64,000 nucleotides of DNA from Dasypus novemcinctus (GCF_030445035.2 NC_080701.1:25264798-25328797); one strand, 5' to 3'; positions 36,561-48,055 are shown, counted from the stretch's first letter. Translations and numbers: made by a program. The notes: generated from the letters alone by a model not told the origin.

Positions 36561-37749
36561 CAGAGCTTTTTGGCATGGTCAGAGACCAAGTTTAGAGCTG
36601 GCCACCCTGGCCCTGCTCCAGTAGGGGTGCTGACAGCCTTAATCCCTCCCTGGAAAAGGGTTCATTTAAGCCTCCTGCATTCTCAGGGTGGGCTCATTTG
36701 GGTAAAGGACTCAGTTCCTCCATGGGAACTTGACCACCAATGGAATTGTAGCCAAGCCATGTTTACCATGTCTCCTGTCCTAGGTCTGACAGTCTACTAC
36801 TCTTTCTCCAGTTGGGCTGATGACTGCAGTTGAGCTCTTGGACCTCCCTGAAAGGCATCCAATACCTTCCATTGACCTAAGAAGTGGGGGAATAGTACTG
36901 CCCTTAAGTTGGTTAATACTTAGGCCAACTTCAGTGAGAAATCCATAACCACACAAATTCAGAGAAAATACAAAAATCTGGAGTTGTGCCCTCTAGTTTA
37001 GACAACCTGTCTTCCTGTCCCACAAAGTGATGCTAGGTGTCACTACCAAGATAGCAGGTATGCCCTATGTCAATATATCCTCTTTTCCTTCCCCTACCTT
37101 CTTCTCCTTTCTACCCTTCTTCAAGCCCTTTTGACTCCCTCTCCAGTTTTTCAGACTTCTCCCTTCCTCAAAATTTAGCAGGTCCCAAATTATGCACTTC
37201 ATCTCCCCAGCTCTGCTCCTATATAGAGGAGAGAGGTGAGCTTTTAGTCCAGAGTGCAACAGAGGGTGGTTGGAGAAAGGACATTTGGGTAAACCTCCTC
37301 TCTGGGTTTGGATTTGTTCTTTTATTGCCCAAAAATATCTGAAAGCAATCAAAGACACCTTTCACTGCCAGAGTTAAATTCCCACTAAAAGTTCTCATTA
37401 GGTCTCTAATTCATATCTTCTCTGTAGATGCTGTAATGTGTTATGCTAACACAGCATCAATTTCTTCTCCTAACCTTGAATTACGTTACAAAGCCCTTTT
37501 CCACTGAAGTGCCCCATTTGCAGTTCTTCTAATTTCAAAGTTTCTCCAATCGGCTGCAATTGATGAGGAGGCCTAGAGAGAAGCAGTCCTTCCCCACCAG
37601 AGGAGCTCACATGCCCTCTGCTCCACCCTGTCCATTCCTTCCTCCATTTTTCACCCTTTTGAATCTTTGTCTCTTCCAATAGATTCTGAGTTCCAAAAAT
37701 ACAAGGACCTCTCTCCAGCCCCACAACTTCCTGCATCTAAAAAGTGTTC
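36561..37749. other. No feature recognised
   Basis: About 1.2 kb with nothing assignable. Confidence 0.45.
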
Positions 37750-37764
37750 AAAAAGTGATTGATT

Positions 37765-38175
37765 GGGGAAGTGGATTTGGCCCAACGGATGGGCGTCCGT
37801 CTACCACATGGGAGGTCCAGGGTTCAAACCCAGGGCCTCCTTGACCCGTGTGGAGCTGGCCCATGCACAGTGCTGATGCACGCAAGGAGTGCCCTGCCAC
37901 GCAGGGGTGTCCCCAGTGTAGGGGAGCCCCATGCACAAGGAGTGTGCCCTGCCAGGAGATCCACCCAGCCTGAAAAAAGTGCAGCCTGCCCAGGAGTGGC
38001 ACCACACACATGGAGAGAAATGATGCAGCAAGATGACGCAACTAAAAGAGACACGGATTCCGGGTGTCGCTGAGAAGAATACAGGTGGACACAGAAGATC
38101 ATGCAGCAAATGGACACAGAGAGTGGACCACTGGGGGAGGGGGAGGAAGGGGAGAGAAATAAGTAAATCTTTTTT
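37765..38175 (+). mobile_element. DAS-SINE, chimeric, full length
   Basis: tRNA-Ala-like head (GGGGAAGTGGATTTGGCCCA; B box GGTTCAAACC), the standard body and tail. A perfect 15-bp duplication AAAAAGTGATTGATT lies at 37750-37764 and 38176-38190, indicating L1-type retroposition. Confidence 0.97.
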
Positions 38176-38289
38176 AAAAAGTGATTGATTGATTATTTTA
38201 CCTCATTTCACTAGAAGCCTCTATCAAAGAAATTGATAATGTTAAAATCTTCCATAAAACACTCTTCTATCTTTTGTTGGATCTTTACC

Positions 38290-39250
38290 TAGGCATCTCA
38301 TAGTTTGGGTTCTAATTTTTAATGATCACTTCCAACTGGCTTTTATTAGTATACAGAGATACACTTGATTTTATATAGGACAACCTTGATGATATCTCTT
38401 ATTAATTATAATAATTAACAAGTAAATTCTTATGGGCTTTCTATGTAGTAAATCAAATTGTTAATGAATAATTACACTTTTTTCTTCCTTTTCAAACCAT
38501 GCATATATATAAGAATAATAATATATTATTATACTTGTCTTCTCTGCTGGTTTGGACCTGAAGGGTAATATTGAATAGAAATGGTAATAGAGATCATCCT
38601 TGTCTGATTTTGAAAGGAATATTGCCTATTTAATAAGTTATGGATGATGCTTTTGTCAGATTCACTTTGTTGTTACTTTGCTAAAATACTTAATTGTGCC
38701 TTCTAAATCATGAATAATTATTGAACTTAATCAAATTTTTTGATGACTATACAGCTTTTATTATTTCATCTGTCAATATAAATTACACAAATAGATTCTA
38801 TAACATTAACCTATCTTTGCATTCCTAGGATTGACTGAAGTCTTTTAGGGTATGTGCATAATGCATTTTCTAGGATTTTTACATATATATTCTTATATAT
38901 ATATATATATATGTAAGAAATTGGCTACAATTTCTCATCTCATTTTATTTTCATCTGGTTTTGCTATTAAAGTTAAAGTAGCTTCATAAGATGAGTTGAG
39001 CATCATTCTGTTTTTCTATTTTATGGAAAAGTTTGAATAATGTTTGGTAGAATTCACCTATAAAATACTGAGCCTGGGAAAGTACGTATTGGGGAAATTG
39101 TAAAGGATAGATTTTTTGAAAATCCATATTCGACTTTTATAAAAGTTAGAGGTGCATTCAGGTGCTATATTTTTTTAGATAACTGTGCTAATTTGTAGTC
39201 TCTAGGAAAATTTTCATTTTGTCTAACATCATTATATAAGAATCAATTGC
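38290..39250 (-). mobile_element. L1 ORF2 fragment
   Basis: Minus-strand L1 reverse-transcriptase region: 'gatacacttgattttatatagg', 'agatcatccttgtctgattttgaaagga', 'aacctatctttgcattcctaggattgactgaag', 'cataagatgagttgagcatcattc', 'tggtagaattcacctataaaatactgagcctggg' follow L1 ORF2 in order. It is old, with no long frame. A (TA)n run sits inside at about 38893-38912. Confidence 0.85.
38893..38912 (+). repeat. (TA)n microsatellite
   Basis: About ten TA dinucleotides inside an old L1 fragment. Confidence 0.85.
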
Positions 39251-39289
39251 ATTCTTAAATAGCAGAAACAGGATTAGAAAGTGTTTAAA

Positions 39290-40041
39290 ATGTATAAATA
39301 CATATACCATTAAAAATGATATAAAATGTAAAGTGCTTAGAAATAAATCTAACAAAAATGTGCAAAATCTTTATAGAAATTCTGTATGTATACATAAAGA
39401 TCGGGAAACGGACTTTGGCCCAGTGGTTAGGGCGTCCGTCTACCATATGGGAGGTCCACGGTTCAAACCCCGGGCCTCCTTGACCCGTGTGGAGCTGGCC
39501 ATGCGCAGCGCTGATGCGCGCAAGGAGTGCCGTGCCACGCAGGGGTGTCCCCCGCGTGGGGGAGCCCCACGCACAAGGAGTGCGCCCGTGAGGAAAGCCG
39601 CCCAGCGTGAAAAGAAAGTGCAGCCTGCCCAGGAATGGCGCCGCCCACACTTCCCGTGCCGCTGACGACAACAGAAGCGGACAGAGAAACAAGACGCAGC
39701 AAATAGACACCGAGAACAGACAACCAGGGGAGGGGGGGAATTAAATAAATAAATAAATATTTAAAAAAAAAAAAAAAACCAGATACATAAAGATCTACAT
39801 ATATATATACATACATACATAGAACTGTATATTGTATCTTGTATATGGATAAAGACTAGAAGCATTTTGAGAATGGTGGAATAAGAACTGTGGAAATTCA
39901 CTCTTCCATGAAAGCCATGAGAACACTGACCAAAATTGTCAAAATCAACCTTTTCAGGAAACTCTAGAAATTAATGAAAGGCTTGCAATAACCATAGGCA
40001 TATTTATCCAAGAAAAATGATTGACTCTCACTAAGAACAAG
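39290..40041 (+). mobile_element. Possible L1 fragment, interrupted by a SINE
   Basis: 'aagtgcttagaaataaatctaacaaaaatgtgcaaaatctttatag' resembles L1 ORF2 plus-strand sequence (aggaataaatttaaccaaggaggtg). It continues after the SINE at 39403-39782. The right border is uncertain. Confidence 0.45.
39403..39782 (+). mobile_element. DAS-SINE, chimeric
   Basis: CpG-rich, hence probably young, chimeric copy with head GGGAAACGGACTTTGGCCCA, B box GGTTCAAACC, tail 'aaataaataaataaatattt' plus 16 A. A perfect 13-bp duplication ATACATAAAGATC lies at 39390-39402 and 39783-39795. Confidence 0.97.
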
Positions 40042-40055
40042 ATTTGTGGTGTTTT

Positions 40056-40229
40056 TTATTCTTTATTAGAGAAGTTGTGTGTTTAGAAAACAGTCATGCA
40101 TAAAATACAGGATTCCCATAAAAAAGTAGGGACTGCTTCACAAATTTGAGTATCATCCTTGTGCAGGGACTGTGCTAATCTACTCTGTATGAATCCAATT
40201 TTGGTATATGGGCTGCCAAAATGAATGCA
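40056..40229 (-). pseudogene. U6 snRNA retropseudogene fused to LINE-like 3' end
   Basis: On the minus strand, 40228 down to 40120 is a diverged U6 snRNA: 'ggcagcccatatacc', 'attagcacagtccctgcacaagg', 'caaatttgtgaagc' align in order with U6. It runs directly into about 64 bp ending 'ctctaataaagaataaaaaa', which looks like a LINE 3' end with AATAAA and an A tail. The duplication ATTTGTGGTGTTTT encloses the joined unit (40042-40055 and 40230-40243), so both parts inserted together. U6-L1 chimeras made by template switching are known in mammals. The identity of the tail as L1 is inferred. Confidence 0.85.
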
Positions 40230-40549
40230 ATTTGTGGTGTTTTAAGTTGCCTTAATTTCATACTCCTCTCCCCAGCTCTGCAGTAAGCTTGAAAGACAAT
40301 ACTGTCACAATAACCATGGGGTAGCTGTGAAGGAAGAGCATCCTATCAAATCCTGGAGAGGAAAGAACAGGTATGGAACAATCCAAAAGCCCCAACTCCA
40401 GAGACTTGTCTCTATTTGACCTATCAGGCAGCTCACTGTAAAGCTCCATTCTCAGGGATTATCTTTATTTGACCTAACTCAGATTTCTATTCCTATTCCT
40501 AGGGCATTTAACAAAAACAATCGCTTTTAGTGGCAGCTGTTGAAAATGG

Positions 40550-40768
40550 CAGCGGCCTGATAACTACACTCTCTCCCGCTCGCTCTCTCACCCTCTGTTC
40601 ACTGTGTTTATAAAGGACGCCACTAAGAACTATAAGACCCATCCCGAGCCACACCTTAACTGAATGAGCCTATTCAAAAGGTCCTATTTACAATAGTTTA
40701 CACCCACAGGAAATGGGTTCGCTTTAAGAACTGATTTTCCGGGGTACATAGTTTCAAACCACCTTACA
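40550..40768 (-). mobile_element. LTR fragment, MaLR-like
   Basis: Minus-strand 5' part of an LTR of the 29557/34309 subfamily: shared 'gtccta tttacaatag tttacacccacagg' and 'gtacatagtttcaaacc' blocks, TG terminus at the right edge. The left part is not recognisable. Confidence 0.65.
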
Positions 40769-40784
40769 AGGGAACCAGACAACC

Positions 40785-41835
40785 AAGACCATCTTGAAAA
40801 AGAACAAAATTAGAGGAATCATGCTTTCCACTATCAAGTGCTACTACAGGGAAGCGGTTGTGGCTCAACTGATAGAGCATCACCTACCATATGGAGGGTC
40901 CAGGGTTCAAACCCCAGGCCTCCTGACCCAAGCTGGCCCATGCACAGTGCTGCTGCATGCAAGGAGTACCATGCCGTGCAGGGGGTTCCCCCACATAAGG
41001 GTGCCCCACACGCAAGGAGTGTTCCCCGCGAGGAGAGCCGCCCAGCGCGAAAAAAGCACAGCCCGCCCAGTAGTGACACTGCACACACGGAGAGTTGACC
41101 CAGCAAGATGATGCAACAAAAAAAGCAACATAGTTTCCCAGTGCCGCATGACAAGAATGCAAGCAGACACAAAAGAACACATAGCGAATTGACAGAGAGA
41201 GCAGACAACAGGGGGAAGGGGAGAGAAATAAACAAAAAATAAATCTTAAAAAAAAAGTATATAAGCTACAGCAATCAAGAACATGTCATACTGGCACAAG
41301 GATACACATATAGATCAATGAAATAGATCTGACAGTCCAGAAATAAATCCTTACATTAATGGTCAATTGATTTTTTACAAAGGTGCCAAGAAAATGCAAT
41401 GGGAAAAAAGTCTATTCGATAAATAGTGCTAGGACAACTGGATATTCGCAAGTGAAAGAATGAAGTTGGATATTTACCTCATACCATATACAAAAACTAA
41501 CTCAAAGTGGATCATAAGACATAAATGTGTGAGATAAAACAATAAAACCTTTAGAAGAAAACATAGGAGTAAAGCTTTGTGACCTTGGATTAGGCTATGG
41601 CTTTTTAGATAGGACCAAAAGCACAAGTAACAAAAGAAGGCTTTTGGACTTTATCAAAATTTTAAAACTTTGTGCTTCAAAGAAACAGCATCAAGAAAGT
41701 GAAAGAACAACAGAATGGGAGACAATATTTAAAATTCATATATCTGATAAAGGTTAAATATCCAAAATATGTAAAGAACTTTTATAACTCAACAATACGA
41801 AGACAGACAACCCAATTAAAAGTGGGCAAAAGAGC
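40785..41835 (+). mobile_element. L1 ORF2 3' part, interrupted by a SINE
   Basis: Plus-strand L1 ORF2 C-terminal region in order: 'aagaacaaaattagaggaatcatgc', then after the SINE 'acagcaatcaagaacatgtcatactggcacaagg', 'atctgacagtccagaaataaatcc', 'ggacaactggatattcgc', 'ctcaaagtggatcataagac', 'cccaattaaaagtgggcaaaag'. It stops exactly where the STYX retrocopy begins. Confidence 0.9.
40849..41256 (+). mobile_element. DAS-SINE, chimeric
   Basis: Head GGGAAGCGGTTGTGGCTCAA, B box GGTTCAAACC, standard body and A tail. Inserted into L1 ORF2 sequence; I see no clear target duplication. Confidence 0.94.
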
Positions 41836-44530
41836 TGAGGATGCGGAGGCATCAGGGCAGGAAGACAGCTGCAGCACAGCACTTCCCAGCCCTCCTCTTC
41901 CTCGCCGCCACCTGTCGCCAGGATCCTGTAGTATGGGTGTGTTAAGTTTAACCCACACCCATCCTCCTCCCAGTCCCGGCACCCTCAGGTTCTCCCTTGC
42001 CCAGGGCCGGCCGGCTGGGTAATTCGCCCTCCTACCCCACCCACCGGCTCCCTGGGACAGGACCACGGAGGACGTGAAGTTGGAAGTCCTCACCCATAGT
42101 GCAAAGAAGATGCAGAGGAGTGGCCCTAGATGGAGGAAACTTTACCTGGATTGTTTTTAGGCCCATATTCATCCGCTATGAAAAGCAAGGTATGAACTTT
42201 AGGTCAGATTCACCAAGAGATTTCATTAACCAACTATTCTGGGCCACCTGTACTATGGAAACAGGGAATAACCCATGTAAAAAGCATAAGACAAAATATT
42301 GAAGCACACTTCATTGAACCAAACTTTCAGCAATTATTTAGATAGTCTTGGATAATGCAGCTCATCCAGTTAAAAATATAATATATTTTTTTCCCCCATG
42401 ACTAAAGAATTTATTGATGGGAACTTCCAAGCTGGAGGAAGAGTTCTTGTCATGGGAATGCAGTATCTCCAGGAGTGCTGTTTCTATTATTGCACACATC
42501 ATGGAAACATTTGGAATGAAGTACAGAGATGCATTTGCTTATGTTCAAGAAAGAAGATTTTGTATTAATCCTAATACTGGATTTGTCCATCAACTTCAGG
42601 AATAGGAAGCCATCTACCTAGAAAATTTAACAATACAAATGACGTCACCATTACAGAGAGAAAGATCATTCTCTGTCCATTTTGGTACCACAGGCGGTTT
42701 GAAGAGAAGACATGAAGAAGACTGTGATTTTGGAAACATGGAAGTGGTGACTGTGCAGAATGGCTGAATGAAAGGCAGCATTATAGAACACGTGAATTTC
42801 TATTTGGGAAGGAGATATTACTAGAGACAATAATAGTGCGAAATGGTAAAATAACAAGCAGTTTCCTTTCAATTATATGTGGCTTCTAGACCTGTTTCTC
42901 TGCAATTTGTTGAGCAACATTTTTACAAGATGTTGGACATCTGCGACAGGTGGCACTGGTGGTTTTACTCCTTTTTTGTGTTTTTTTTTTTAACTTTACA
43001 GTTTTATTATAAACCAAGAATTTTGGACTTGCAAAGAGGTATTATTGCAATAATGTACTTTTCATACTTGAAATTTATTTGTATGATATAAAGGTATTAC
43101 TTTAAACAAAATGCAAGGGATTTGTTTATAAAATTTGGGTAATTTATAACAAAAGAATTTACTGAAATTTGCGAAAACTTCATTTTTTTGTTATATATAT
43201 TGCATTTTAAAAATAATTTTATAGCTCAGTTTTATGATGGAGCCTCTTAAAGAGACATTTTTTTAAAATACAGGAATCTGCCACATTTCTCTTTTTTATA
43301 ATAGTATAACTCAATACCTTAAATGTCTTTATTTTTCTAAGCTCTTCTTGATCCTTTACTAATAGTCTTTGAATCATGTCATTAACCAACTTTCCTCACT
43401 TAAACATAATCCAGCTAATGCTTCCTTTCTTGTTACCTTCCTAATTTGTTTATTCTATTTTTTTAAAGTATAATAAACAAAGGAAGATATTTTACTTTAT
43501 ATTACCAGATTCCCAAAAAAAGATAGAAGTTTCAAGTAACTTTCCTTTTTGCATTACTTTTTATTTTCACCTGTTCTTTTGAGAACCAGCTTTGCTTTTG
43601 TTTCCATTCTGTCCAAAATGGTTCTGAATAGAATATAACAAAAACAACACTATTGTTTTTTTTTCCTAAGTGAAACCCAAAAGAGAAAAGTGACTTGTAT
43701 CATTTAAAGAATAAAAAGATATATCCTTGTGACCTCCAAATTAGTATACCAAATAGTAAAAAATAAGACTAATGTTTTTCTATAATTTCATTGTTTTTTA
43801 CACTATAAATTAGTTTAAATAAAGCATACTAAGGTTTGAAGAGACCTCAGTAAATTATTTGGAGCATGGAATGTTTACTCCTCTTCGTTTTATGCTGTCT
43901 TAATGATTCTGCGAGATTTTTCTGGCCCAGACAGAAGCTTTCCTTTGAAGATGAATTTACTGGATAAAGTGATTTGCAGGAGTCCTTACTGAAGTTCTTT
44001 AAATTGAGGTCATCCAAATTTCCCCATAATTTGCATTAGCAAAGTCACTTTATGACTCCTTGGTTCTCCATATTTTTACTTATCCATATGAAAATTGTTC
44101 TAAGGAAAACAATTGCCATGTGAAGTATGTGATGTGTAAGGGAGGAGAGGTATTCTTAACTCTTTCTAATTGATACTTTTAGGGTAGCACAAACAAAACT
44201 CTTTTGTATTTCACGTTTTTTTAGTCCTCTTGAGGTGCTTTATTGATGGGAATGATTTCTCTACATTCCCCTATTACCAAGAGGTATATGCAAAGTAACC
44301 TATTAAACCAAGTTACTTGCTTTTTTCCCTATGATGTATGACGTAATAGTAGAGTAAAAACTTTTTTATCCAGCATAGTAAGAGTTAATTCCTATTGATC
44401 CAGGTCATATTCCTTTTCCAATTTCCTTTCCCTTCCCACAGTTCATCATTCTGAAAACAGCGTAATGTTAATCCCACTGTGGTGAAGCACAGTGATTAGG
44501 ATATTTGTTGCAGTGGTCTAGTGGAGTCAA
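41836..44530 (+). pseudogene. STYX: Processed pseudogene of STYX
   Basis: Retrocopy of the mRNA for STYX, the catalytically dead dual-specificity-phosphatase-like protein. Its coding remnant spans about 42065-42767: start-codon context now ACG, then pieces reading EDVKLE, LPGLF, QNIEA, NFQQLF, ISRSA, IMETFGMKYRDAFAYVQERRFCINP and, at the end, QNG then stop. Single-base shifts separate these pieces, so it is dead. It is intronless, has a GC-rich 5' UTR (41836-42064) and a long AT-rich 3' UTR. It interrupts an L1. About 54 bp (42190-42243) starting GTATGA, absent from the STYX frame as I remember it, lie between the AMKSK and PVL parts. The 3' end is uncertain. Confidence 0.9.
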
Positions 44531-44543
44531 GAGATGCATCAGT

Positions 44544-44897
44544 GCCTGCTGGGGGTAGGGAGTGGGAGGAAGAGATGTGATGTGGGGGCATTTTCGGGAC
44601 TTGGAGTTGTCCTGGGTGGTGCTGCGGGAACAGTTACCAGACATTGTATGTCTCCCATGGCCCACTGGGTAGACTGTGGGTGAGTGTGGGCTATGGTGTG
44701 GACCATTGACCATGAGGTGCAGCGGTGCTCAGAGATGTATTCACCAAGTGCAATGAATGTCTCATGATGATGGAGGAGGTTGTTGTTATGGGGGGAGGAG
44801 TTGGGTGAGGGGGGTGGGGGGTATATGGGGACCTCATATTTTTTTAATGTAACATTAAAAAATAAAGACAAAAAAATAAAAATAAATAAAAAAGAGA
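44544..44897 (+). mobile_element. L1 3' end, 5'-truncated
   Basis: G-rich 3' UTR ('gatgtgatgtgggggcattttcgggac', 'gttgtcctgggtggtgctgc', 'ggggggtatatggggac') followed by an AATAAA-containing A-rich tail. A near-perfect 13-bp duplication GAGATGCATCAGT/GAGATGCATTAGT flanks it at 44531-44543 and 44898-44910. Younger relative of the 6096-6468 3' end; inserted into the STYX retrocopy or its flank. Confidence 0.8.
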
Positions 44898-45086
44898 GAG
44901 ATGCATTAGTTGTTCAGAAATTCCAGTTAGCAAAGTGCTAGATAAGACAGCTTAACTGTATATAGATTACTTATTGGATAGGTCAACAAAGATCTCTCTT
45001 GCAATTTAATAATCTGTGATTCTGCAGAGAATCTTGTAATTGTAAATTAAATTTTAAAAGTAAGGCCAGAAAATTTTCTTATTAGC

Positions 45087-45518
45087 ATTTTTTTTAAAGA
45101 TATACCCTTATCTATTACTCTCCCCTTCCGCCTTCCCCCCGTCCCAGTTGTCTGTTCTCTGTGTCCACTCGCTGCAGGCCCTTTTTTTTTTTTTCCGCTT
45201 CTGCTGTTGTCAGCGGCACAGGAATCTGTGTCTCTATCCGTTGTCTCGCCTTGCTGCGTCAACTCTCCGTGTGTGCGGCGCCACTCCTGGGCAGGCTGTA
45301 CCTTGTTTCGCGCTGGGCGGCTCTCCTTACGGGGCGCACTCCTTGCGTGTGGGGCTCCCCTACGCGCGGGGGACACCCCTGCATGGCAGGGCACTCTTTG
45401 CGCGCATCAGCACTGCGCATGGGCCAGCTCCACACGGGTCAAGGAGGCCCGGGGTTTGAACCGTGGACCTCGCATGTGGTAGACGGATGCCCTAACCACT
45501 GGGCCAAGTCTGCTTCCC
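45087..45518 (-). mobile_element. DAS-SINE, chimeric, full length
   Basis: Minus-strand copy with all blocks reversed: T tail, 'cagcctgcccagg' reversed, GGTTTGAACC B box and CCACTGGGCCAAGTCTGCTT head. Short duplication TTATTAGC at 45079-45086 and 45520-45527. CpG content is high, so it is likely young. Confidence 0.96.
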
Positions 45519-45527
45519 TTTATTAGC

Positions 45528-46596
45528 TTTTAAGTACATACATCCTCTCTAGCAGTATGGTCAAAAATACAGATTTGGTTATTGATATTAATTTTTAACT
45601 GGTAATTTTCCACTTTTTCTAACCACCATAACTGTTACGCTATCACTAAAGTGCCTGTCCAGCACTGTATATTAAAGGCCATCTCTCATCTTTAAAATAA
45701 AATAAAATAAAATAAATTATATTAAATTAAATAAAATTTAAAAAATAAAAAAATAAAGACAGTCTCCCACAGATGGTAGAAAAAGGACTGCCATCATCTT
45801 CAGTGGAATATTAATATGAACAAAACATGGAATTTATTCTTTCTTTCATAAATACATTCTAAGTTTGTGTTTTCTTGAATCCACTTCCACCTAATATTCA
45901 ACCAGTTCTTCCTTTTCTTACTCTGGTTCACTATCTATAGATTCCTTTTTTCCACTGATGTTTTATGATAGTTAATGAAGATAAAAATTTAACCAATCAT
46001 AAATTTTTCCTAGAGTATTTGGATAATGTTTGTATGACATGGCACCCAATCTTAAAATTAAATATGTAATCTGGGCACAGAACTTAAAATGAAATTTTTT
46101 CAAAACATAGGAAAACTGTATTATTAATGTCTATTTTTGAAAGTATAAAATTATTTATTTAAAATATTCAAATTGGAGTGGCAGTAGATATACCTTCTAA
46201 TTTGTCAGTTAGTTTGTGTTAATTTCTTATCCATGAGATGTTTAAACAGCAGTTTCCTTTATTTATTGGTATCTACTCTGGTGGAAATCTTAAGCAGTGC
46301 TAGCTTTTCCCATACTAACTCTCAACCACTTAATTTTTAGAACTGATTATCAGTTGGGGAAGTGTTTGTGCTTCATCTGAGTTTAGAAGTAATGTCAACA
46401 AATGTTAAGCATGTCTGTTTTAAGAAAATACAAGGTTTCTAACTGTCTTATTTCCTTGGAAATTCAAGTGAATTTAAAGTATTTAACTGCAGTCCTGAAT
46501 TACAAAGTTGAGATGTACATATCAGGATCTCAACTTGATGTAAAGTAAATGATTAGTTCCCTGATGGACTTTTTAAAAAGTAACTGGTTTAATACA
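45528..46596. other. AT-rich stretch, possibly STYX 3' UTR
   Basis: AT-rich sequence lying between the two L1 parts. It could be the remaining 3' UTR of the STYX retrocopy, since L1 sequence resumes only at about 46597. An AAAAT-rich simple stretch sits at about 45690-45760. No independent feature is visible. Confidence 0.35.
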
Positions 46597-47220
46597 TAAT
46601 TCCTTAAAACATTATGCTAAGTGACAGAACCTAGACAGAAAAGGCCAAAAATTGTACGATTCCATTTATATGAGCTGACCAGAATAGGCACATCCATATG
46701 GACAGGGGACGGAGGAGGAGAGAATGGAGAATGGCTGCTAGTAAGTATGGGGTTATGAAAATATCCTAGAAATAATTAGTGTTATGATTGCATAGCTCTG
46801 TCTAGATATTAAAACCAATGAATTGTACTCTTTAAAATGTGGATCTTGGGGGAAGCAGATGTGGCTCAAGCAGTTGGGCTTCCTTCTACCATATGGGAGG
46901 ACCCAGGTTCGATCCCTGCCTCCTGGTAAAGGCGTGCCCGCACGCAGCAAGCCATGCACGCAGTGAGCATTGCAGCAAGATGATGACGCAAGAAACCAGG
47001 AACTGAGGTGGTGCAAGCGACAGGGAACCTCTTTCCACTTCAGAGGTCCCCAGGATTGAATTCCAGTGAAGCCAGAAGAGAAGACAAAAAAGAAACATAC
47101 AGAAGATCACACTGCGAATGGACACAGGCAGCAAAACAGCAGGGTGGGGGTTGGAGAAAAAAATAAAATAAAATATGGATCTTTTGGTATGTGAACTATA
47201 TTTCAATAGAGCTCTTTTTA
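46597..47220 (+). mobile_element. L1 3' UTR, interrupted by a SINE
   Basis: 'aacattatgctaagtgacagaacc', 'aaaaggccaaaaattgtacgattccatttatatga', 'aattgtactctttaaaatg', and after the SINE 'tatggatcttttggtatgtgaactatatttcaatag' match the mammalian L1M-type 3' end. It may be the distal end of the L1 at 40785-41835. Confidence 0.85.
46848..47169 (+). mobile_element. DAS-SINE, chimeric, shortened body
   Basis: Head GGGGAAGCAGATGTGGCTCA and B box GGTTCGATCC, body lacking part of the GC-rich block of full copies, tail 'aaataaaataaaat'. The duplication AAAATGTGGATCTT/AAAATATGGATCTT (13 of 14) places it cleanly inside the L1 3' UTR. Resembles the 15284 and 57680 copies. Confidence 0.95.
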
Positions 47221-47229
47221 AAACCCTAG

Positions 47230-47723
47230 AAAGTCTTTAAAGAAGACACAGCTACATGAACAGAACACCCAAGAATATGGTTTATAAGGTCAATATGTTA
47301 AACATGTTAATTCAGCCCAAATTATTTTAGAGAATCAGTGAAAAACCAGTCTAAATCCTAATAACATTTTTAATGGACTTAAAAAGCTAGCTCTGCTATA
47401 TAAAAAGAGCCAACAGTCAATTACAGTCAATGAAAGTTTAAAGAACAAAGTGGGAATGGAGAATTGCATTATAGCTGTGAAAGTTATTATAAACTTATAT
47501 TCATCTAAAGAGAGAAGAATTCATAAAGTAGACCAAGGGAAGTCCAGAAACAGAACCACTCAGCTTTCAGAAAATAGGAAAAAAACAAAATGGGCCAAAG
47601 TGCTGCACAGAGAATCTGAGAAGAGAAAATTCAAGTGACCAATAAAGGTATGAGAAATGTTCAACCACACCAGCAATCAAAGAAATAAAAAACTAGACCC
47701 ATAGTGAAATACTCTTATTGATA

Positions 47724-47768
<45 letters not shown>

Positions 47769-48055
47769 TTAATGTCTGACAATATTATGAATTGGCTAAA
47801 ATATGAAAAAATGGGAACCTTTGACAAGGAATTTGATTTGAACATTAAAGAGCAATGCAGCAATTTGTAGTCAAGTTGAAGATATGTATAATATAGAACC
47901 CAGCTGTTCTATTTCTAAGACTTTTCAGAGAAATTCTTGCACAAGTTTTTCAAGGTGCTCAAATGAAGTGCAAATTACTTGTTCTAACTGCACTGTTTTT
48001 AATAGAGAAAAACAGGATATGTCCTAAATTTCCATCAATAGGGATTAGTCTGCCT
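47230..48055 (+). mobile_element. Old L1 ORF2 fragment
   Basis: 'gagaaatgttcaaccacaccagcaatcaaagaaat', 'gacttttcagagaaattcttgcacaag', 'aactgcactgtttttaatagagaaaaacaggatatgtcctaaatttccatcaatagggatta' follow the L1 ORF2/3' order. Old and interrupted by a GT/AT microsatellite. Confidence 0.72.
47723..47765 (+). repeat. (GT)n(AT)n microsatellite
   Basis: GT dinucleotides turning into a longer run of AT dinucleotides; likely length-variable. Confidence 0.9.

Noticed and set aside
40120-40228. Functional U6 snRNA gene
   Set aside because: Many differences from U6, an A-tailed fusion and a target duplication mark it as a retropseudogene.
42065-42767. Functional STYX-like gene or novel phosphatase
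   Set aside because: Intronless, with a lost start codon and frame shifts; it is a dead retrocopy.
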